Made by a program: the position numbers and the translations under genes
From: JABHIE01 sp964584805
GTDB taxonomy: Bacteria > Planctomycetota > UBA1135
Assembly: GCA_964584805.1 (NCBI GenBank)
Contig: CAZPAY010000003.1
Coordinates: 62,001-126,000 of the forward strand
DNA: 64,000 nucleotides
Direction: 5' to 3'
The notes under the pieces: generated by a model
What the model was told of the DNA's origin: nothing
Databases searched by the model: none
Seen by the model: the letters and a program-made list of their open reading frames with translations, nothing else
Shown: in pieces, positions 52,741 to 63,034 of the stretch
Numbering within the stretch: the stretch's first letter is position 1
How the letters are laid out: every line of letters begins with the position of its first letter

Positions 52741-53796
52741 ATGCTGATTCCCCGAGTTTTCCTTTTGGCGGCAATTATGGTTTTGTCCGCTTGCCAGTCC
52801 ACCGTGCCGGTGCGCGAAGACATTGCTGCACGCGTTTCGGCGGTGAGCGCTGAGCGCTTGATGGCCTCGGTCGAAACGCTTTGTGAAAATGGTCCGCGCC
52901 ACCCGATGCCCGACTCCGATGCGCCTGGCTCGCTGGCCTCTCAAAAAGCCGTGACTTGGGTTGCCGAGACTTTGATCGCACAAGGTTGGCCCGAGACCGC
53001 GATTACACGCGAGCGTTTTGAGCATACGCGCTACAACGGTGAGCGCGTTTGGGTCGCGAATTTAGTTTTGGAGTCCACAGGCACGGAATTCTCGAATGAA
53101 GTCTTGGAAGTCGTCGCGCACTGGGATTCCGTGCAGCGTGCGCCCGGCGCAGACGACAACGCAACAGGCGTGGCTGCTTTGATTGAAATGGCTAGCGCAT
53201 TAAGAGCGCAAGGCCCTACCCCACGCACGGTGCGTTTTGTTTTTGTCGCAGAGGAAGAAACGGGCTTAAATGGCAGCGCGCATCATGTCACGCAACTTGC
53301 GCCTGGCGAAAACCTGCACGGCGCGCTTGTCTTTGACATGATTGGCTATGCCTCCGATGACGCCGACTCGCAAACTTCGCCCGTGCCGTGGCTGCCGCTG
53401 ATGCCGTCAACGGGCGATTTCATTGTGCTGCTCGGCAACTGGAGCGGCTCGGGGTTATGTGATTTATATGACGCTTGCGCGCGTGCATATGTGCCTGATT
53501 TGAAAATCACAGGCTTTCACTCCATCGGCGGAATTCTGCCTGATGCCGACCGCAGCGATCACTGGTTTTACTGGGAGAACGGCTACCCCGCGGCGTTTTT
53601 GAGCGATACGGCGAATTTTCGGAATCCGCATTACCACCAAAAATCCGACGCGCCTGAGACGCTCAACCCCAATTTTTTCAAAAGCGTAACGCAAGCCGCG
53701 GTCGCAACCGTTTTGGAGTGGGCCTATTTCGAGGGAAGTGCGTTTACGGACCCCGTGGAAACGCGCGTCGTCGCGGCACCCCATGCAATCGACTAA
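52741..53796 (+). CDS. M28-family metallopeptidase lipoprotein
   Basis: A 351-residue protein from ATG 52741 with lipoprotein signal FLLAAIMVLSACQS. All five zinc ligands of M28 can be placed: His in VAHWDSV, Asp in PGADDNATG, Glu in EEETGLNG, Asp in VFDMIGYA, and His in YHQKSDAPE near the C-terminus. It is an aminopeptidase or carboxypeptidase-like enzyme acting on peptides at the cell envelope. Confidence 0.9.
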   Translation: MLIPRVFLLAAIMVLSACQSTVPVREDIAARVSAVSAERLMASVETLCENGPRHPMPDSDAPGSLASQKAVTWVAETLIAQGWPETAITRERFEHTRYNGERVWVANLVLESTGTEFSNEVLEVVAHWDSVQRAPGADDNATGVAALIEMASALRAQGPTPRTVRFVFVAEEETGLNGSAHHVTQLAPGENLHGALVFDMIGYASDDADSQTSPVPWLPLMPSTGDFIVLLGNWSGSGLCDLYDACARAYVPDLKITGFHSIGGILPDADRSDHWFYWENGYPAAFLSDTANFRNPHYHQKSDAPETLNPNFFKSVTQAAVATVLEWAYFEGSAFTDPVETRVVAAPHAID

Positions 53797-53805
53797 ACTC
53801 CTTCT

Positions 53806-54516
53806 ATGCGCCTCATCGCCCTAACACTTTCTCTTGGCTTGCTCCTTTTTACGAGTTGCACGATTTCAATTTTTGGCCTCAACAACCATCAAGCAGAGGT
53901 TGAACTTTCGCACACCTTCCCCGTGACAAATGAGCTGCAATTCCTCGATTTCAAAACGCATAATGGCCGCATCGATATTTTGCCCTCTGAAAATAATGAA
54001 ATCCGCATCGACGCCACCGTTCGCTTAAATGCGTCCACCGAGAAAAAAGCTTTAGACGACATCACTGAAGTTAAGCTCATGGATGACTGGAGCGACAACA
54101 ATCTGAAACTGCTCTATCACTGCCCAAACAACAACGATTTAAGTGCGTCCGCAACCATTTGGGTGCCCGAACATTGCCTGATTTCGCTTAGTAGTTCCAA
54201 CGGGCGCATCTCCATTTCTGGTGACTTCCCCGAGGTTTACGCGCACACTAGCAATGGGCGTATTTCGCTTGCAGGCACAGCACCTAAATTTAAGATTGGC
54301 ACGAGCAATGGCCGCATCGAAATTGCACTCAAAGATGATTGGCAAGGCAGCGGCGAGGCGAAAACGAGCAATGGCGCCATTTCAGTGACTTGTACGGGCG
54401 CTTTATTGACACATGTAGACGCCAAGACTTCCAACGGCTCGAGTCAGATAACCACGCAGCCCGGTGACGGCATGCTGCAACTGACGACGAGCAACGGAAA
54501 AATTACGGTCAAGTAA
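53806..54516 (+). CDS. Lipoprotein with DUF4097-like beta-repeats
   Basis: A 236-residue protein with lipoprotein signal (LTLSLGLLLFTSCTIS). The mature part is built of short beta coils repeating SNGRI/SNGxI: THNGRIDILPSE, SSSNGRISISGD, HTSNGRISLAG, GTSNGRIEIALKD, KTSNGAISVTCTG, TTSNGKITVK. This is the pattern of DUF4097/DUF2807 proteins (stacked beta-helix). Function unknown; envelope or adhesin-like roles are proposed for the family. It lies nine bases after the M28 gene and overlaps the end of the convergent hydrolase gene. Confidence 0.82.
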   Translation: MRLIALTLSLGLLLFTSCTISIFGLNNHQAEVELSHTFPVTNELQFLDFKTHNGRIDILPSENNEIRIDATVRLNASTEKKALDDITEVKLMDDWSDNNLKLLYHCPNNNDLSASATIWVPEHCLISLSSSNGRISISGDFPEVYAHTSNGRISLAGTAPKFKIGTSNGRIEIALKDDWQGSGEAKTSNGAISVTCTGALLTHVDAKTSNGSSQITTQPGDGMLQLTTSNGKITVK

Positions 54517-55747
54517 TCACGAGCGGCAACACATTGGTTAGCGCGCCATCGATGACGCCTAACACAGTCGTGTTCCATGCGGCGGCTTGATAGTAAATCG
54601 TGCGGCCCATCCATGCGGCCTGCAAAGTCACTGGCCCGCTGACACGAGCATCAGGGCCGAGGCGCATGTAATGAGTGAAGCCACCTTGACCGGGTGATAA
54701 ATCTAAATCACCATTTCCGAATGGAGTGTAAAAACTGCCCAGTGAAAATGACCAAGCGGCTTGGGTCATATCGCCAGGCCTCGCGACGATACCCATTTCG
54801 TTCATGGCGTTTCCACGGCCGCGGCCTCCCCAAATGACGGGTGCCTCAAAATCCACATCAAAGTCAAATGGCTCATGGCCCGCGACCATGTCGCCAAAAA
54901 AGGTCTCATAGTCTTCAACGCGACCCAAAACTTCAGCATCCAAAAAACCGGTGGCGAGGCGCTGAATAAAACGGGTCGGCTCATCATCCGAGCCATCGTT
55001 TGGCCCGCCGTGGCCTAAACCGGCGACCTCGACCATGATGCGGCGTTGCGCTTGCACGGCTCGGTCATACCATTTACGCACAGTGCGCGTCGGCACAATG
55101 CGATCTTGTTCGCCCGCAATAAAAATCGCCGAGCCAGTAAAGGCCGCCATATTCGCTGGCCCAGGCGCATCATGATCGGCAGGTTGCATCCCGACGATAC
55201 TGCGCACGCGTGGCTCTAGGCCGATCAATAAGGAAAGTGTGCCGCCGCCCATGGAGTGGCCCATTGCAGACCAATCGCCGTCATTGGCCATACCGGACAG
55301 CCACGAAATCGGGTCGGCTGATTGGTCTTCCATCCAATGCAAAAGCGCGTGCGTGTCATCGGCGTAATCTTCGGTGGATGGAAACAACCCGGTCTCTGTA
55401 TCAATCGCCGCGACCAAATAACCGCGAGAAGAGAGGTGCCCGCCCAAGGTAATAAAGTTTTTTCCTGAGCCCGTATAACCGTGCAGCAAAGCGACAAGCG
55501 GATAAGGGCCGCTCGCGGAGTCGGGCAGTGCATTCTGCCCATCGGTCAACGCCGGGTAATAAATCCGCGCCTTAATAAAACCCGTGCCGATTGTGCTGTC
55601 GGTGAATTGAATATCTTGCCACCCCGAGCCATGAGGGCCAGGGTCTTCGGGAAGCGTGTAGCCGGCCTGCGCAGCCAATGGCGCAATGGCCAAAAGGAAG
55701 GCCGCGGTAGTTCTGCAAATGAGGGAGGAGTAAGCGTTGGAGCGCAT
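54509..55747 (-). CDS. Secreted alpha/beta hydrolase (PAF-acetylhydrolase/PET-hydrolase-like)
   Basis: A 412-residue protein from ATG 55747 with signal peptide FLLAIAPLAAQAG. The alpha/beta hydrolase core includes YPLVALLHGYTGSGKNF, the nucleophile elbow GHSMGGGTLSLLIG, GEQDRIVPT (catalytic Asp region) and GLGHGGPNDG (His). The order resembles bacterial dienelactone-hydrolase/cutinase-like enzymes. Substrate is an ester of unknown kind. C-terminal 110 residues look like a beta-rich extra domain. Confidence 0.83.
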   Translation of the reverse strand: MRSNAYSSLICRTTAAFLLAIAPLAAQAGYTLPEDPGPHGSGWQDIQFTDSTIGTGFIKARIYYPALTDGQNALPDSASGPYPLVALLHGYTGSGKNFITLGGHLSSRGYLVAAIDTETGLFPSTEDYADDTHALLHWMEDQSADPISWLSGMANDGDWSAMGHSMGGGTLSLLIGLEPRVRSIVGMQPADHDAPGPANMAAFTGSAIFIAGEQDRIVPTRTVRKWYDRAVQAQRRIMVEVAGLGHGGPNDGSDDEPTRFIQRLATGFLDAEVLGRVEDYETFFGDMVAGHEPFDFDVDFEAPVIWGGRGRGNAMNEMGIVARPGDMTQAAWSFSLGSFYTPFGNGDLDLSPGQGGFTHYMRLGPDARVSGPVTLQAAWMGRTIYYQAAAWNTTVLGVIDGALTNVLPLVIT

Positions 55748-55808
55748 ACTCAAATGTATCACAAATCAGGACGGCCGGGCTCGATGACTTTGCCGCATTC
55801 GCTGTAAC

Positions 55809-56894
55809 TCAAATCACAGCGTTGTCGGCGCTGGGCAAATCCTTCGGCAAATCCTCGACAACCCTAAGTCGAGCAACCAATTCTTGCCGCAACTTTTTAA
55901 CCGCGGCGACCATCGGGCCTGCGGTTGCGCCGTAAGTATCTGAATCACGCCCAATCATCGCGACCCAACTGATCACTTCGGCGCCGGTTCGCTCGAAGGG
56001 TTCGGTCGGAAAATCCTCGGGAAGGAATTCGATCGGGTAGGCGCAATCGCGCGTAGCCCATTGCATCGCCCACACACCAATTTGGAATGTAGTGAGTACA
56101 AAACCGATATGCTCGATATGCGCAAACGGCCGGAATGTGTCGGGGTTGAAATCGGCGGCCTCAAAAACCTGCCACGCCTCAGCATGGTCGGGCGAAGTCG
56201 TGTCGCGCCAGTTTTCAACAATCGCATCCGTCTCGCCAGAAATCCACGAATCCCAATCGCGGCGGAAAGCAGGTAGCCAGTCAGGAGAGAGGCTTTCCGT
56301 GCCGAGGTCGCCGACCATCCAATCATCATAATTTCGAATCAGCCAATTCTGCGCCGCGCAGCAAAGCGCCGGCAAAGGCGCCCAATGGGTGATTAGACTG
56401 TGATGCAGGGTGTTGCGGAAAACATCACAATCCGTCGAGCCCATTGCGGCCACGATGCCATTGCGCATTAAACTGCCATTACTCCAAGCATGGCGATTGG
56501 ATTGCCAGAACGCATAACCACCCTTCCACCAGACTTCGCCATCACGGACGGCACTCAAAGTCGCACGGGTGGCCATGCCCATATCGGGAGGGTTGCCACT
56601 CATCCATTTAACGAAGTTGTGGGCAATTATTTCACCGTCGAAATGTGGGCTCTTAAATTCGTTTTCTTCAGCCGTCGACAACCAGGCGTCAATAATCGCG
56701 CGCGCCATTTCGGCATCGTCCGTTGGCCAGCCTGCGCGAAAGCCAAACGGCCCCCCACCAATGACATCAAAAGGCCAGCCGGTTGATTTTTGCTGTAAAT
56801 AAGTCGTGCGTACCGAACCGAGAGATTGAAACTCAGATGTTGCGCCGAGTGCATCGCCGGCGGCTAGGCCCGCCATGAGGTTGAAGAGATTCAT
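55809..56894 (-). CDS. ADP-ribosylglycohydrolase family protein
   Basis: A 361-residue protein with GLAAGDALGATSEF at the N-terminus and GGGPFGFRAGWPTDDAEMARAI, the metal-binding TDD motif of DraG/ARH enzymes; later NGSLMRNGIVAAMG is also characteristic. It should remove ADP-ribose from modified proteins or small molecules. The cytoplasmic target is unknown. It abuts recQ on the same strand (9 bases) but no shared role is evident. Confidence 0.88.
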   Translation of the reverse strand: MNLFNLMAGLAAGDALGATSEFQSLGSVRTTYLQQKSTGWPFDVIGGGPFGFRAGWPTDDAEMARAIIDAWLSTAEENEFKSPHFDGEIIAHNFVKWMSGNPPDMGMATRATLSAVRDGEVWWKGGYAFWQSNRHAWSNGSLMRNGIVAAMGSTDCDVFRNTLHHSLITHWAPLPALCCAAQNWLIRNYDDWMVGDLGTESLSPDWLPAFRRDWDSWISGETDAIVENWRDTTSPDHAEAWQVFEAADFNPDTFRPFAHIEHIGFVLTTFQIGVWAMQWATRDCAYPIEFLPEDFPTEPFERTGAEVISWVAMIGRDSDTYGATAGPMVAAVKKLRQELVARLRVVEDLPKDLPSADNAVI

Positions 56895-56903
56895 AGGGGC
56901 ATA

Positions 56904-58793
56904 CTAACCCACCATCTCTTGAATCGCCCCAAGCAATTCAAACCCAAACGCCTCGACTTTGCCGGGGCCTATCCCTGGCACGCGCAACAAATCCGCCTCG
57001 GTCTCTGGCGCACGACTGGCGAGTTGGGCGAGGACTTTATTGCTAAAGATGCGAAATGCCGGCACGCCGAGCTCGTCGGCTTTGGATTTGCGCCATCGTT
57101 TCAGCGCATCGGCTAAATCGGGGTCGGCGCTAACTTCGGCTTCGCTTTGGTTTGGGTCGGCGCCAAAACTGGGTGAGCCGCCTTTGCCCGCTGAAGCCGG
57201 AATGGAGCTCACGAAAATTTCGCCGTTACTTTCGAGCACCTTTCGCGCTTTTTCCGTCGCGTCTAAAACGGGGTATTCCGACCCAATGATGGACAAATAG
57301 CCCCCGTCGAGCAACGCCTGCACAAGTGCCTCAAGCTCGGTCATGCGCCAGCCATCAAGCGAGCCGTAGCCATCTGGCCTGGTTGGAATGCCGACCGCGC
57401 GACTGCCCGCCAATATCCCGACGGTTTTCTTGCGGCCATATTTTACGCCCCACAAATTCACCGCCTTGAGCATCAAATGCGCCGCCTGCGCTTTGGGGCC
57501 GGTCAATGCCGCGGGTGGGTTTTTTGCTTGCGCGGCGCATCGGCAACACTGCTCACAGCCATCGGCCAAATCGCTGGCCGCTGGGTCGCCAAAATATTCA
57601 AGCACTCGGCGCCACGAACACGCGCCCGATTGTGCCCACTCAAACATGCGCGATAGCCGGCGCATCGATGCATCCACAAAACGCGGGTCGGCTGCGGCGC
57701 CATCTTCGCGGGGCTGCTTAATCAAAAAATCATGCGTGCGATAATCTTTACCGCGCCACAACATCACCGCGCGGGACGGCAAGCCATCGCGTCCGCAGCG
57801 GCCGAACTCTTGGTAGTAATCCTCAAAACTGCGCGGCATGTGCAGGTGGATCAACATACGGATGTCAGGCTTATCGATACCCATGCCAAATGCATTGGTC
57901 GCGATCAGTGCATCGACCTCGTTATTCAAAAACATCTCCTGCGCCACACGCCGTGATTCGCCATCGCACCCACCGTGGTAATAAACCGCGCGGAAACCAG
58001 CGTGGCTGAGTTGTTCAGTCATCTCTTCGCAAGCGCGGCGTGTGCCAGCATAAACCAACGCGGGTGCCGGTGAGTCTTCGCCGCCCGCATTGCGATTCCG
58101 CACTAACTCAATCGCCTCAAATCGCCGGCGGTCTTCGTTCGGCATCTTCCGCGTTTCGATTGTGATGTTGTCGCGCAAAAACCCACGCACAAAAACATCC
58201 GCGTTTTCTAAACCCAACGCGCCACCCAATTCATCGCGCAACTCAGGAGTCGCCGTCGCCGTAAAAGCGGCCACGCGATCAGGCGCAAATCTCTGCAAAA
58301 ACGGGCCAATCTCAAGATAAGCCGGACGGAAGTCATGCCCCCAACGCGCGACGCAATGCGCCTCGTCGACAGCAACAAACGGAATATTCACCTCAATGCG
58401 ATTCAGCAAACTCAAAAACCGCTCACTGCCCAGCCGCTCGGGCGAAACATAGAGCAACTGCAACTTCCCCTCAACAAAGGCCTGCTCTGCCCAAGCCCGC
58501 TCATCGGAAGTTTGTGCACTATCTAAAGAGGCGGCAGGAACCCCCTTTTCATTTAGTCCCCGAACCTGATCACGCATCAAGGCAATCAGTGGTGAAATCA
58601 CAAGGGTCGTTCCGCCAAACAACAAGGCTGGCAACTGGTAACAAAGCGATTTTCCCGCTCCAGTGGGCAAAACCGCAATCGCCGGGCCACCGTTCAAAAT
58701 CGACCGTATGACTTCCGTCTGCCCCTCACGAAACGCCGCATGCCCGAATGTCTCGGATAAGACATCCATGACTTGGCTGCGGGTGAATTTCAT
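56904..58793 (-). CDS. recQ: RecQ-family DNA helicase
   Basis: A 629-residue helicase from ATG 58793; the 26-residue upstream extension is rejected. Motifs: FREGQTEVIRSIL, AVLPTGAGKSLCYQLPAL, SPLIALMRDQV, AVDEAHCVARWGHDFRPAYLEIG, TATATPELRDEL, YYHGGCDGESRRVAQEMF, ATNAFGMGIDKPDIRMLIH, YYQEFGRCGRDG. A zinc-binding Cys cluster (CEQCCRCAA) and a C-terminal HRDC domain (AFRIFSNKVLAQLASRAPETEADLLRVPGIGPGKVEAFG) complete the family architecture. It acts in recombination and repair. Confidence 0.95.
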   Translation of the reverse strand: MKFTRSQVMDVLSETFGHAAFREGQTEVIRSILNGGPAIAVLPTGAGKSLCYQLPALLFGGTTLVISPLIALMRDQVRGLNEKGVPAASLDSAQTSDERAWAEQAFVEGKLQLLYVSPERLGSERFLSLLNRIEVNIPFVAVDEAHCVARWGHDFRPAYLEIGPFLQRFAPDRVAAFTATATPELRDELGGALGLENADVFVRGFLRDNITIETRKMPNEDRRRFEAIELVRNRNAGGEDSPAPALVYAGTRRACEEMTEQLSHAGFRAVYYHGGCDGESRRVAQEMFLNNEVDALIATNAFGMGIDKPDIRMLIHLHMPRSFEDYYQEFGRCGRDGLPSRAVMLWRGKDYRTHDFLIKQPREDGAAADPRFVDASMRRLSRMFEWAQSGACSWRRVLEYFGDPAASDLADGCEQCCRCAAQAKNPPAALTGPKAQAAHLMLKAVNLWGVKYGRKKTVGILAGSRAVGIPTRPDGYGSLDGWRMTELEALVQALLDGGYLSIIGSEYPVLDATEKARKVLESNGEIFVSSIPASAGKGGSPSFGADPNQSEAEVSADPDLADALKRWRKSKADELGVPAFRIFSNKVLAQLASRAPETEADLLRVPGIGPGKVEAFGFELLGAIQEMVG

Positions 58794-58976
58794 GGCGAAT
58801 GAAGAGTTTTCAGGGATTTCAGGAGCTAAAGCACTCAGCAAAAAGACAGGTTTCATGCCTAAAAGAGGCACGAAAGTGTAATAGGTTACTGGGCTGGCCA
58901 GGATTTCCTCAAATTATTCCTACCCAAAAACATAGCAATGTCCTATAAATGCAGATACCCACTACCCACCACAAGC

Positions 58977-61900
58977 ATGAAATACTCCCCTCTCTTCCTC
59001 CCCCTTGTCCTTTTTACTCCTTGGCTAATCTCCCAAGATTTCCAAGACCCTGAGCCCACCCCCGTGAATGCCTCCCAGGGCATTCAGAAAGAAATCCTCG
59101 ATTCTGATGGCGTCAAGGGCGGCCTCCGCAAAACAGAAATGGGTCCTTATGAAGGCGAATTGCCTTTCGGCTACCAAGAAATCACTTCCACAGATCACGG
59201 CCTTGCTCCTCTTGAGCAGACCATTCAACTCAGCGCCGGTCACTTCAAGCCGTCGCCTGGGGTCGACACGAATCTACTCAACCTAGCCCAGGCCCAAGGG
59301 TATGCCTTTGGCTTTATCCAATTGAACTCAGAAAGGGATGTGCACGAAAAAACATTCCAGCGATTCGCAGAATGGGGTATTACCCTTCGCGCTTCCAGCC
59401 GCGGCACAGCTTGGCAGGCTGAAATTCCTGCCCCTGCCTTGCAAGCCTTGGCTAGCGACCCTGCCGTGCGTTGGGTCGGTGAGCTCCCAACAAAGCTGAA
59501 AGTTCAGCCTCAACTCAAAAGGTTTGCGGAGCTTCACCCTCACGATGAAATCATCGATGCCTGGGTCTCCATGATGGGAGACGATTGGGTCGACGGGGCA
59601 GAAACAACCGCCACATTCGTTACTGGCCAAAACACTGAGGGTTCTGAGGAAGAAGTTAATTACTCTACCAGCAAACTACCAAACGGACCTTTCCAATTCC
59701 ATCTCAACAGCCTTGGCCTAGAAACCCATTGGTATCGCCGAAACACACGCACCTTTGCCGTAACAGGCCGCCTTGACACGATTCTTGAGCTAACCAAACT
59801 AAATGATGTTTACCATGTCGCATGGCGTCCGAATGATGAAGGCTCGCATGATGAATCCATTCCTTTTATAGGTCAGGATTATGTACGCTCGACCTTCACT
59901 GGTAACACAACAGAAGTGGGCATTATCGATACCGAGGTTGCCATGTGGACTGGAGCGGAACACAGTGATTTGAACATTTGGGGAGTCGGCTGGGATGTCA
60001 CAGGAGAGGGGTTAAGCACGAACTACCATGGCCACGGTACCCATGTTTCGGGCACAATCCTTGGCCGAGGTGCTGTAGACTCAAATCTAAAGGGCAATGC
60101 CCTTGGAGTGGGAAGCGGTGATACTCAAAGGTATTTCGCAGGTCGTTACCTTGACCGCAACAATTCCAGCAATGGAGGGAATGTAAATGATTTATATGAC
60201 AATTTTTCTTCCACCTACACTGACGGTTCAGGCAACTCCACAGCCAGGCCAAAAGTTGTCAATAATTCATGGGGCGGCCGCCCCTTTGACACATCGAACA
60301 ATTTCCTTGGGGCCTGGGACGGCACGGAGCAAATGTGTATTGATGTCGATGATACCGTATGGGATCACCAACAACTCTATGTCTTCGCAGCGGGTAATGA
60401 CAATGGGCGCGCTGGGATTACATCCGGAACGTTGGGTCGACCTGGCGTCGCCAAAAACGCCCTTACGGTCGCCAGTTGTGTTACCTACGAATCTGGAGTC
60501 GGGCTTAATGATGCTGGGGTTTTAGCGGGCTCTTCTTCGACCGGTCCAACGGGTGACAATAGGATGAAACCAGAAATTACAGCCCCTGGCAAATGGATAA
60601 ACAGCCCTGATGCAACAAACCTTCCAAGTGGCTATACCGAAAAAAGTGGGACTTCCATGGCCGCGCCCCATGTAACAGGCATGTTGGCTTCTCTTATTGA
60701 CGCATATGAAAGTGATCTTAATTTTGATCCAAAGCTCATGCGAGCATGGGTTACCGCAACAGCCATGAAGGTAGGTGGCGGCGATGCGCCAAATAGCAAC
60801 TTTGGTTTCGGATACGCAAATGCTTATCGCGCTCACAACAACACAGCCGATTGGTCCCGTTGGACTTGGAGTGATGCATCGGTAAATGGCGGGATTGGTG
60901 GCAATGATGCCTCCTTCACCTTTTCAACAAGTGCCTCCACAAGCCGCCTTATTTGCGTCTTGACCTGGGATGAACCCGGAACAGGCCTCCTCGGTGGCGG
61001 CACTGCTGTATTGGCTGATTTAGATTTATACCTAGATTACGACGACAACCAATCTGGCAATAACACGGGCAATGTTTCCTCGACAGGCTACGGTAATTAC
61101 GAATTCATCATTATCGATAACCCACCAGCTGGGGACCACCGCATGAAAATTTACGCGGAAGACACCCGCCTCAACGGTCTAACAAATGTAGATTTGCCTT
61201 TCTCAATTTGCTTCGTGCGTGAATACGGCAACTTACGGCCCGAGCTGACCCTGACAAGCGAATTTGTTGACAACACCGTTCAGCCTGGTGATTTGGCAAC
61301 CATGACCAGCACGCTAAGCGTATCTGATTACATGGCGACCAACGCCATGTTCAACATTACTACTCTGCCGGGGGGCTTTGACCTTGAGGAGCGTCGCGTT
61401 GAATTAAAAGACAACCAAGAAATTGTTCACTTTGAATCAGATGAAACAAAACAATGGAACGGTGGGCCCGGAGGCGGCAACAACAGTTGGACACTCGCAT
61501 CGATGATGTTGGGTGCCATCCGCCAAGGTTCTCGCACGATTGAGCATGATATGCATGTACCAAGTGGTGATGGCAGTTACACCATCAATATCAAGGGGAA
61601 CATTGACAATGGCCCCCATTCCTGGGGTGACTCTACATACGCTTCCGCAACGATTATCGTTGACGGCACACAACCCGGTGCCGCGTCTGGGATTACCGCA
61701 AGTCACGCCGTTGGATCTTGGAGTAGCAATCCAAGTGTCATCTACAACTGGACAGCTGCGACTGATGCACTTTCAGGTGTGGATGGCTATGGGCTATACA
61801 CTTCGACCAATCCATCAGGCACCCCTAGCCCGATAAAAGACATTGAAGAAGTTACCACTTTCACGGAATCTCTCAGCGACGGCAACTGGCACTTCTTCCT

Positions 61901-62996
61901 GCGCACGGTTGACAACTCGGGTAACTGGGATGACGACAAAGCGACTTACGGTCCATTTGGAATTGACACGATCGCCCCTGGCGCGCCAAGCGGTTTAACG
62001 AGCACTTCCCACACTGCCGGCGTATGGTCGAGTGATTTGGATCTGGACATGGAATGGTTTGCTGCAAGTGACAGCGCTTCGGGCATTGATGGTTACGGCA
62101 TTTACACGACGACGTCCGCCACAAGCCCCGGCGCGACAAAAGACATCGAAGAGATTACTTCTATGACTGAGACACTCACCGGCGAGGGCTCTTGGTACTT
62201 CAACCTCCGTTCCGTCGACAACGCCGGCAACTGGGATACCGACTACGCTAGCTTTGGCCCTGTAAACATCGATTTGACCGCTCCAACGGGCAGCATTTCG
62301 ATTAATGGCGGCGCGCCTTACACCCTTGATTACATTGTCGGCTTGGATTTGACTGGTAGTGATGTGGGTGCAGGTGTTTCCGAGATGCGCTTCAGCAATG
62401 ATGGCGCAACTTGGTCAGGCTGGGAACCTTTTACAACGCATCGCATGGACTGGAAATTGATTGACTTCGGTGGCTCCAGCGCAACGATGACCAGCCATGT
62501 TGTTTACGCCCAGTTCCGCGATAGCGTCGGAAACGAAAGTGGCTCATACACGGATGGCATTTTCTGGGCTGAAAATGTTGTGCCGGAAGTCGACCATGTG
62601 AATGCTGCTCCTGGCGGCATGCGTCAATTCACACTCTACGCCGGCAGTGCTCACGCGGGAGAGCGATACTTCTTTGTCGGTGGGTTCAGCGGGACGGCAC
62701 TAGGGTTCGATATCACAGGCGTCGGTGGCACGACTTTCCATATGGACATCAATCGTGACCTCTTGACTGACATGATGATCTCAACTCCAAATGTCGCGCC
62801 TTTCTATAACAACTTTGGCGTGTTAGATGGTTGGGGCAAAACAGCCGCGCCAAAAATCGACTTTGCGCCGGGCGCGCTGAACCGAATAATAGGGCGGACG
62901 ATGCACTTTGCTTTCGTGACATCAACTTCAGCAGGTCCATTTTTGACGAATTGGGTTTCAAGCTCAACAAGTCATGGCGTGACCATTCTGCCGTAG
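58977..62996 (+). CDS. Secreted subtilisin-like (S8) serine protease with repeated C-terminal domains
   Basis: A 1339-residue protein from ATG 58977 with signal peptide YSPLFLPLVLFTPWLISQ. The catalytic triad is Asp318 (VGIIDTEVAMW), His353 (YHGHGTHVSGTILG) and Ser560 (SGTSMAAPHVTG). Residues 20-300 before it are a long N-terminal region. After about 640 come a P-domain-like beta region (ADLDLYLDYDDNQSGN) and then two repeats of about 95 residues (GITASHAVGSWSSNPSV...SGVDGYGLYTS; GLTSTSHTAGVWSSDL...SGIDGYGIYTT), a Bacterial Ig/FN3-like fold. It is probably an extracellular peptidase for polymer or protein degradation. Confidence 0.92.
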   Translation: MKYSPLFLPLVLFTPWLISQDFQDPEPTPVNASQGIQKEILDSDGVKGGLRKTEMGPYEGELPFGYQEITSTDHGLAPLEQTIQLSAGHFKPSPGVDTNLLNLAQAQGYAFGFIQLNSERDVHEKTFQRFAEWGITLRASSRGTAWQAEIPAPALQALASDPAVRWVGELPTKLKVQPQLKRFAELHPHDEIIDAWVSMMGDDWVDGAETTATFVTGQNTEGSEEEVNYSTSKLPNGPFQFHLNSLGLETHWYRRNTRTFAVTGRLDTILELTKLNDVYHVAWRPNDEGSHDESIPFIGQDYVRSTFTGNTTEVGIIDTEVAMWTGAEHSDLNIWGVGWDVTGEGLSTNYHGHGTHVSGTILGRGAVDSNLKGNALGVGSGDTQRYFAGRYLDRNNSSNGGNVNDLYDNFSSTYTDGSGNSTARPKVVNNSWGGRPFDTSNNFLGAWDGTEQMCIDVDDTVWDHQQLYVFAAGNDNGRAGITSGTLGRPGVAKNALTVASCVTYESGVGLNDAGVLAGSSSTGPTGDNRMKPEITAPGKWINSPDATNLPSGYTEKSGTSMAAPHVTGMLASLIDAYESDLNFDPKLMRAWVTATAMKVGGGDAPNSNFGFGYANAYRAHNNTADWSRWTWSDASVNGGIGGNDASFTFSTSASTSRLICVLTWDEPGTGLLGGGTAVLADLDLYLDYDDNQSGNNTGNVSSTGYGNYEFIIIDNPPAGDHRMKIYAEDTRLNGLTNVDLPFSICFVREYGNLRPELTLTSEFVDNTVQPGDLATMTSTLSVSDYMATNAMFNITTLPGGFDLEERRVELKDNQEIVHFESDETKQWNGGPGGGNNSWTLASMMLGAIRQGSRTIEHDMHVPSGDGSYTINIKGNIDNGPHSWGDSTYASATIIVDGTQPGAASGITASHAVGSWSSNPSVIYNWTAATDALSGVDGYGLYTSTNPSGTPSPIKDIEEVTTFTESLSDGNWHFFLRTVDNSGNWDDDKATYGPFGIDTIAPGAPSGLTSTSHTAGVWSSDLDLDMEWFAASDSASGIDGYGIYTTTSATSPGATKDIEEITSMTETLTGEGSWYFNLRSVDNAGNWDTDYASFGPVNIDLTAPTGSISINGGAPYTLDYIVGLDLTGSDVGAGVSEMRFSNDGATWSGWEPFTTHRMDWKLIDFGGSSATMTSHVVYAQFRDSVGNESGSYTDGIFWAENVVPEVDHVNAAPGGMRQFTLYAGSAHAGERYFFVGGFSGTALGFDITGVGGTTFHMDINRDLLTDMMISTPNVAPFYNNFGVLDGWGKTAAPKIDFAPGALNRIIGRTMHFAFVTSTSAGPFLTNWVSSSTSHGVTILP

Positions 62997-63002
62997 TGTT
63001 TT

Positions 63003-63032
63003 TTTGGGGTGCAGCAATCGCTGCACCCCAAA
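63003..63032. terminator. Strong hairpin between convergent genes
   Basis: TTTGGGGTGCAGC-AATC-GCTGCACCCCAAA is a perfect 13-pair stem, seven bases after the subtilase stop and three before the end of the next gene. The run of T comes before the hairpin rather than after it on the rightward strand, so it is not a canonical terminator in either direction. Confidence 0.55.
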
Positions 63033-63034
63033 CT

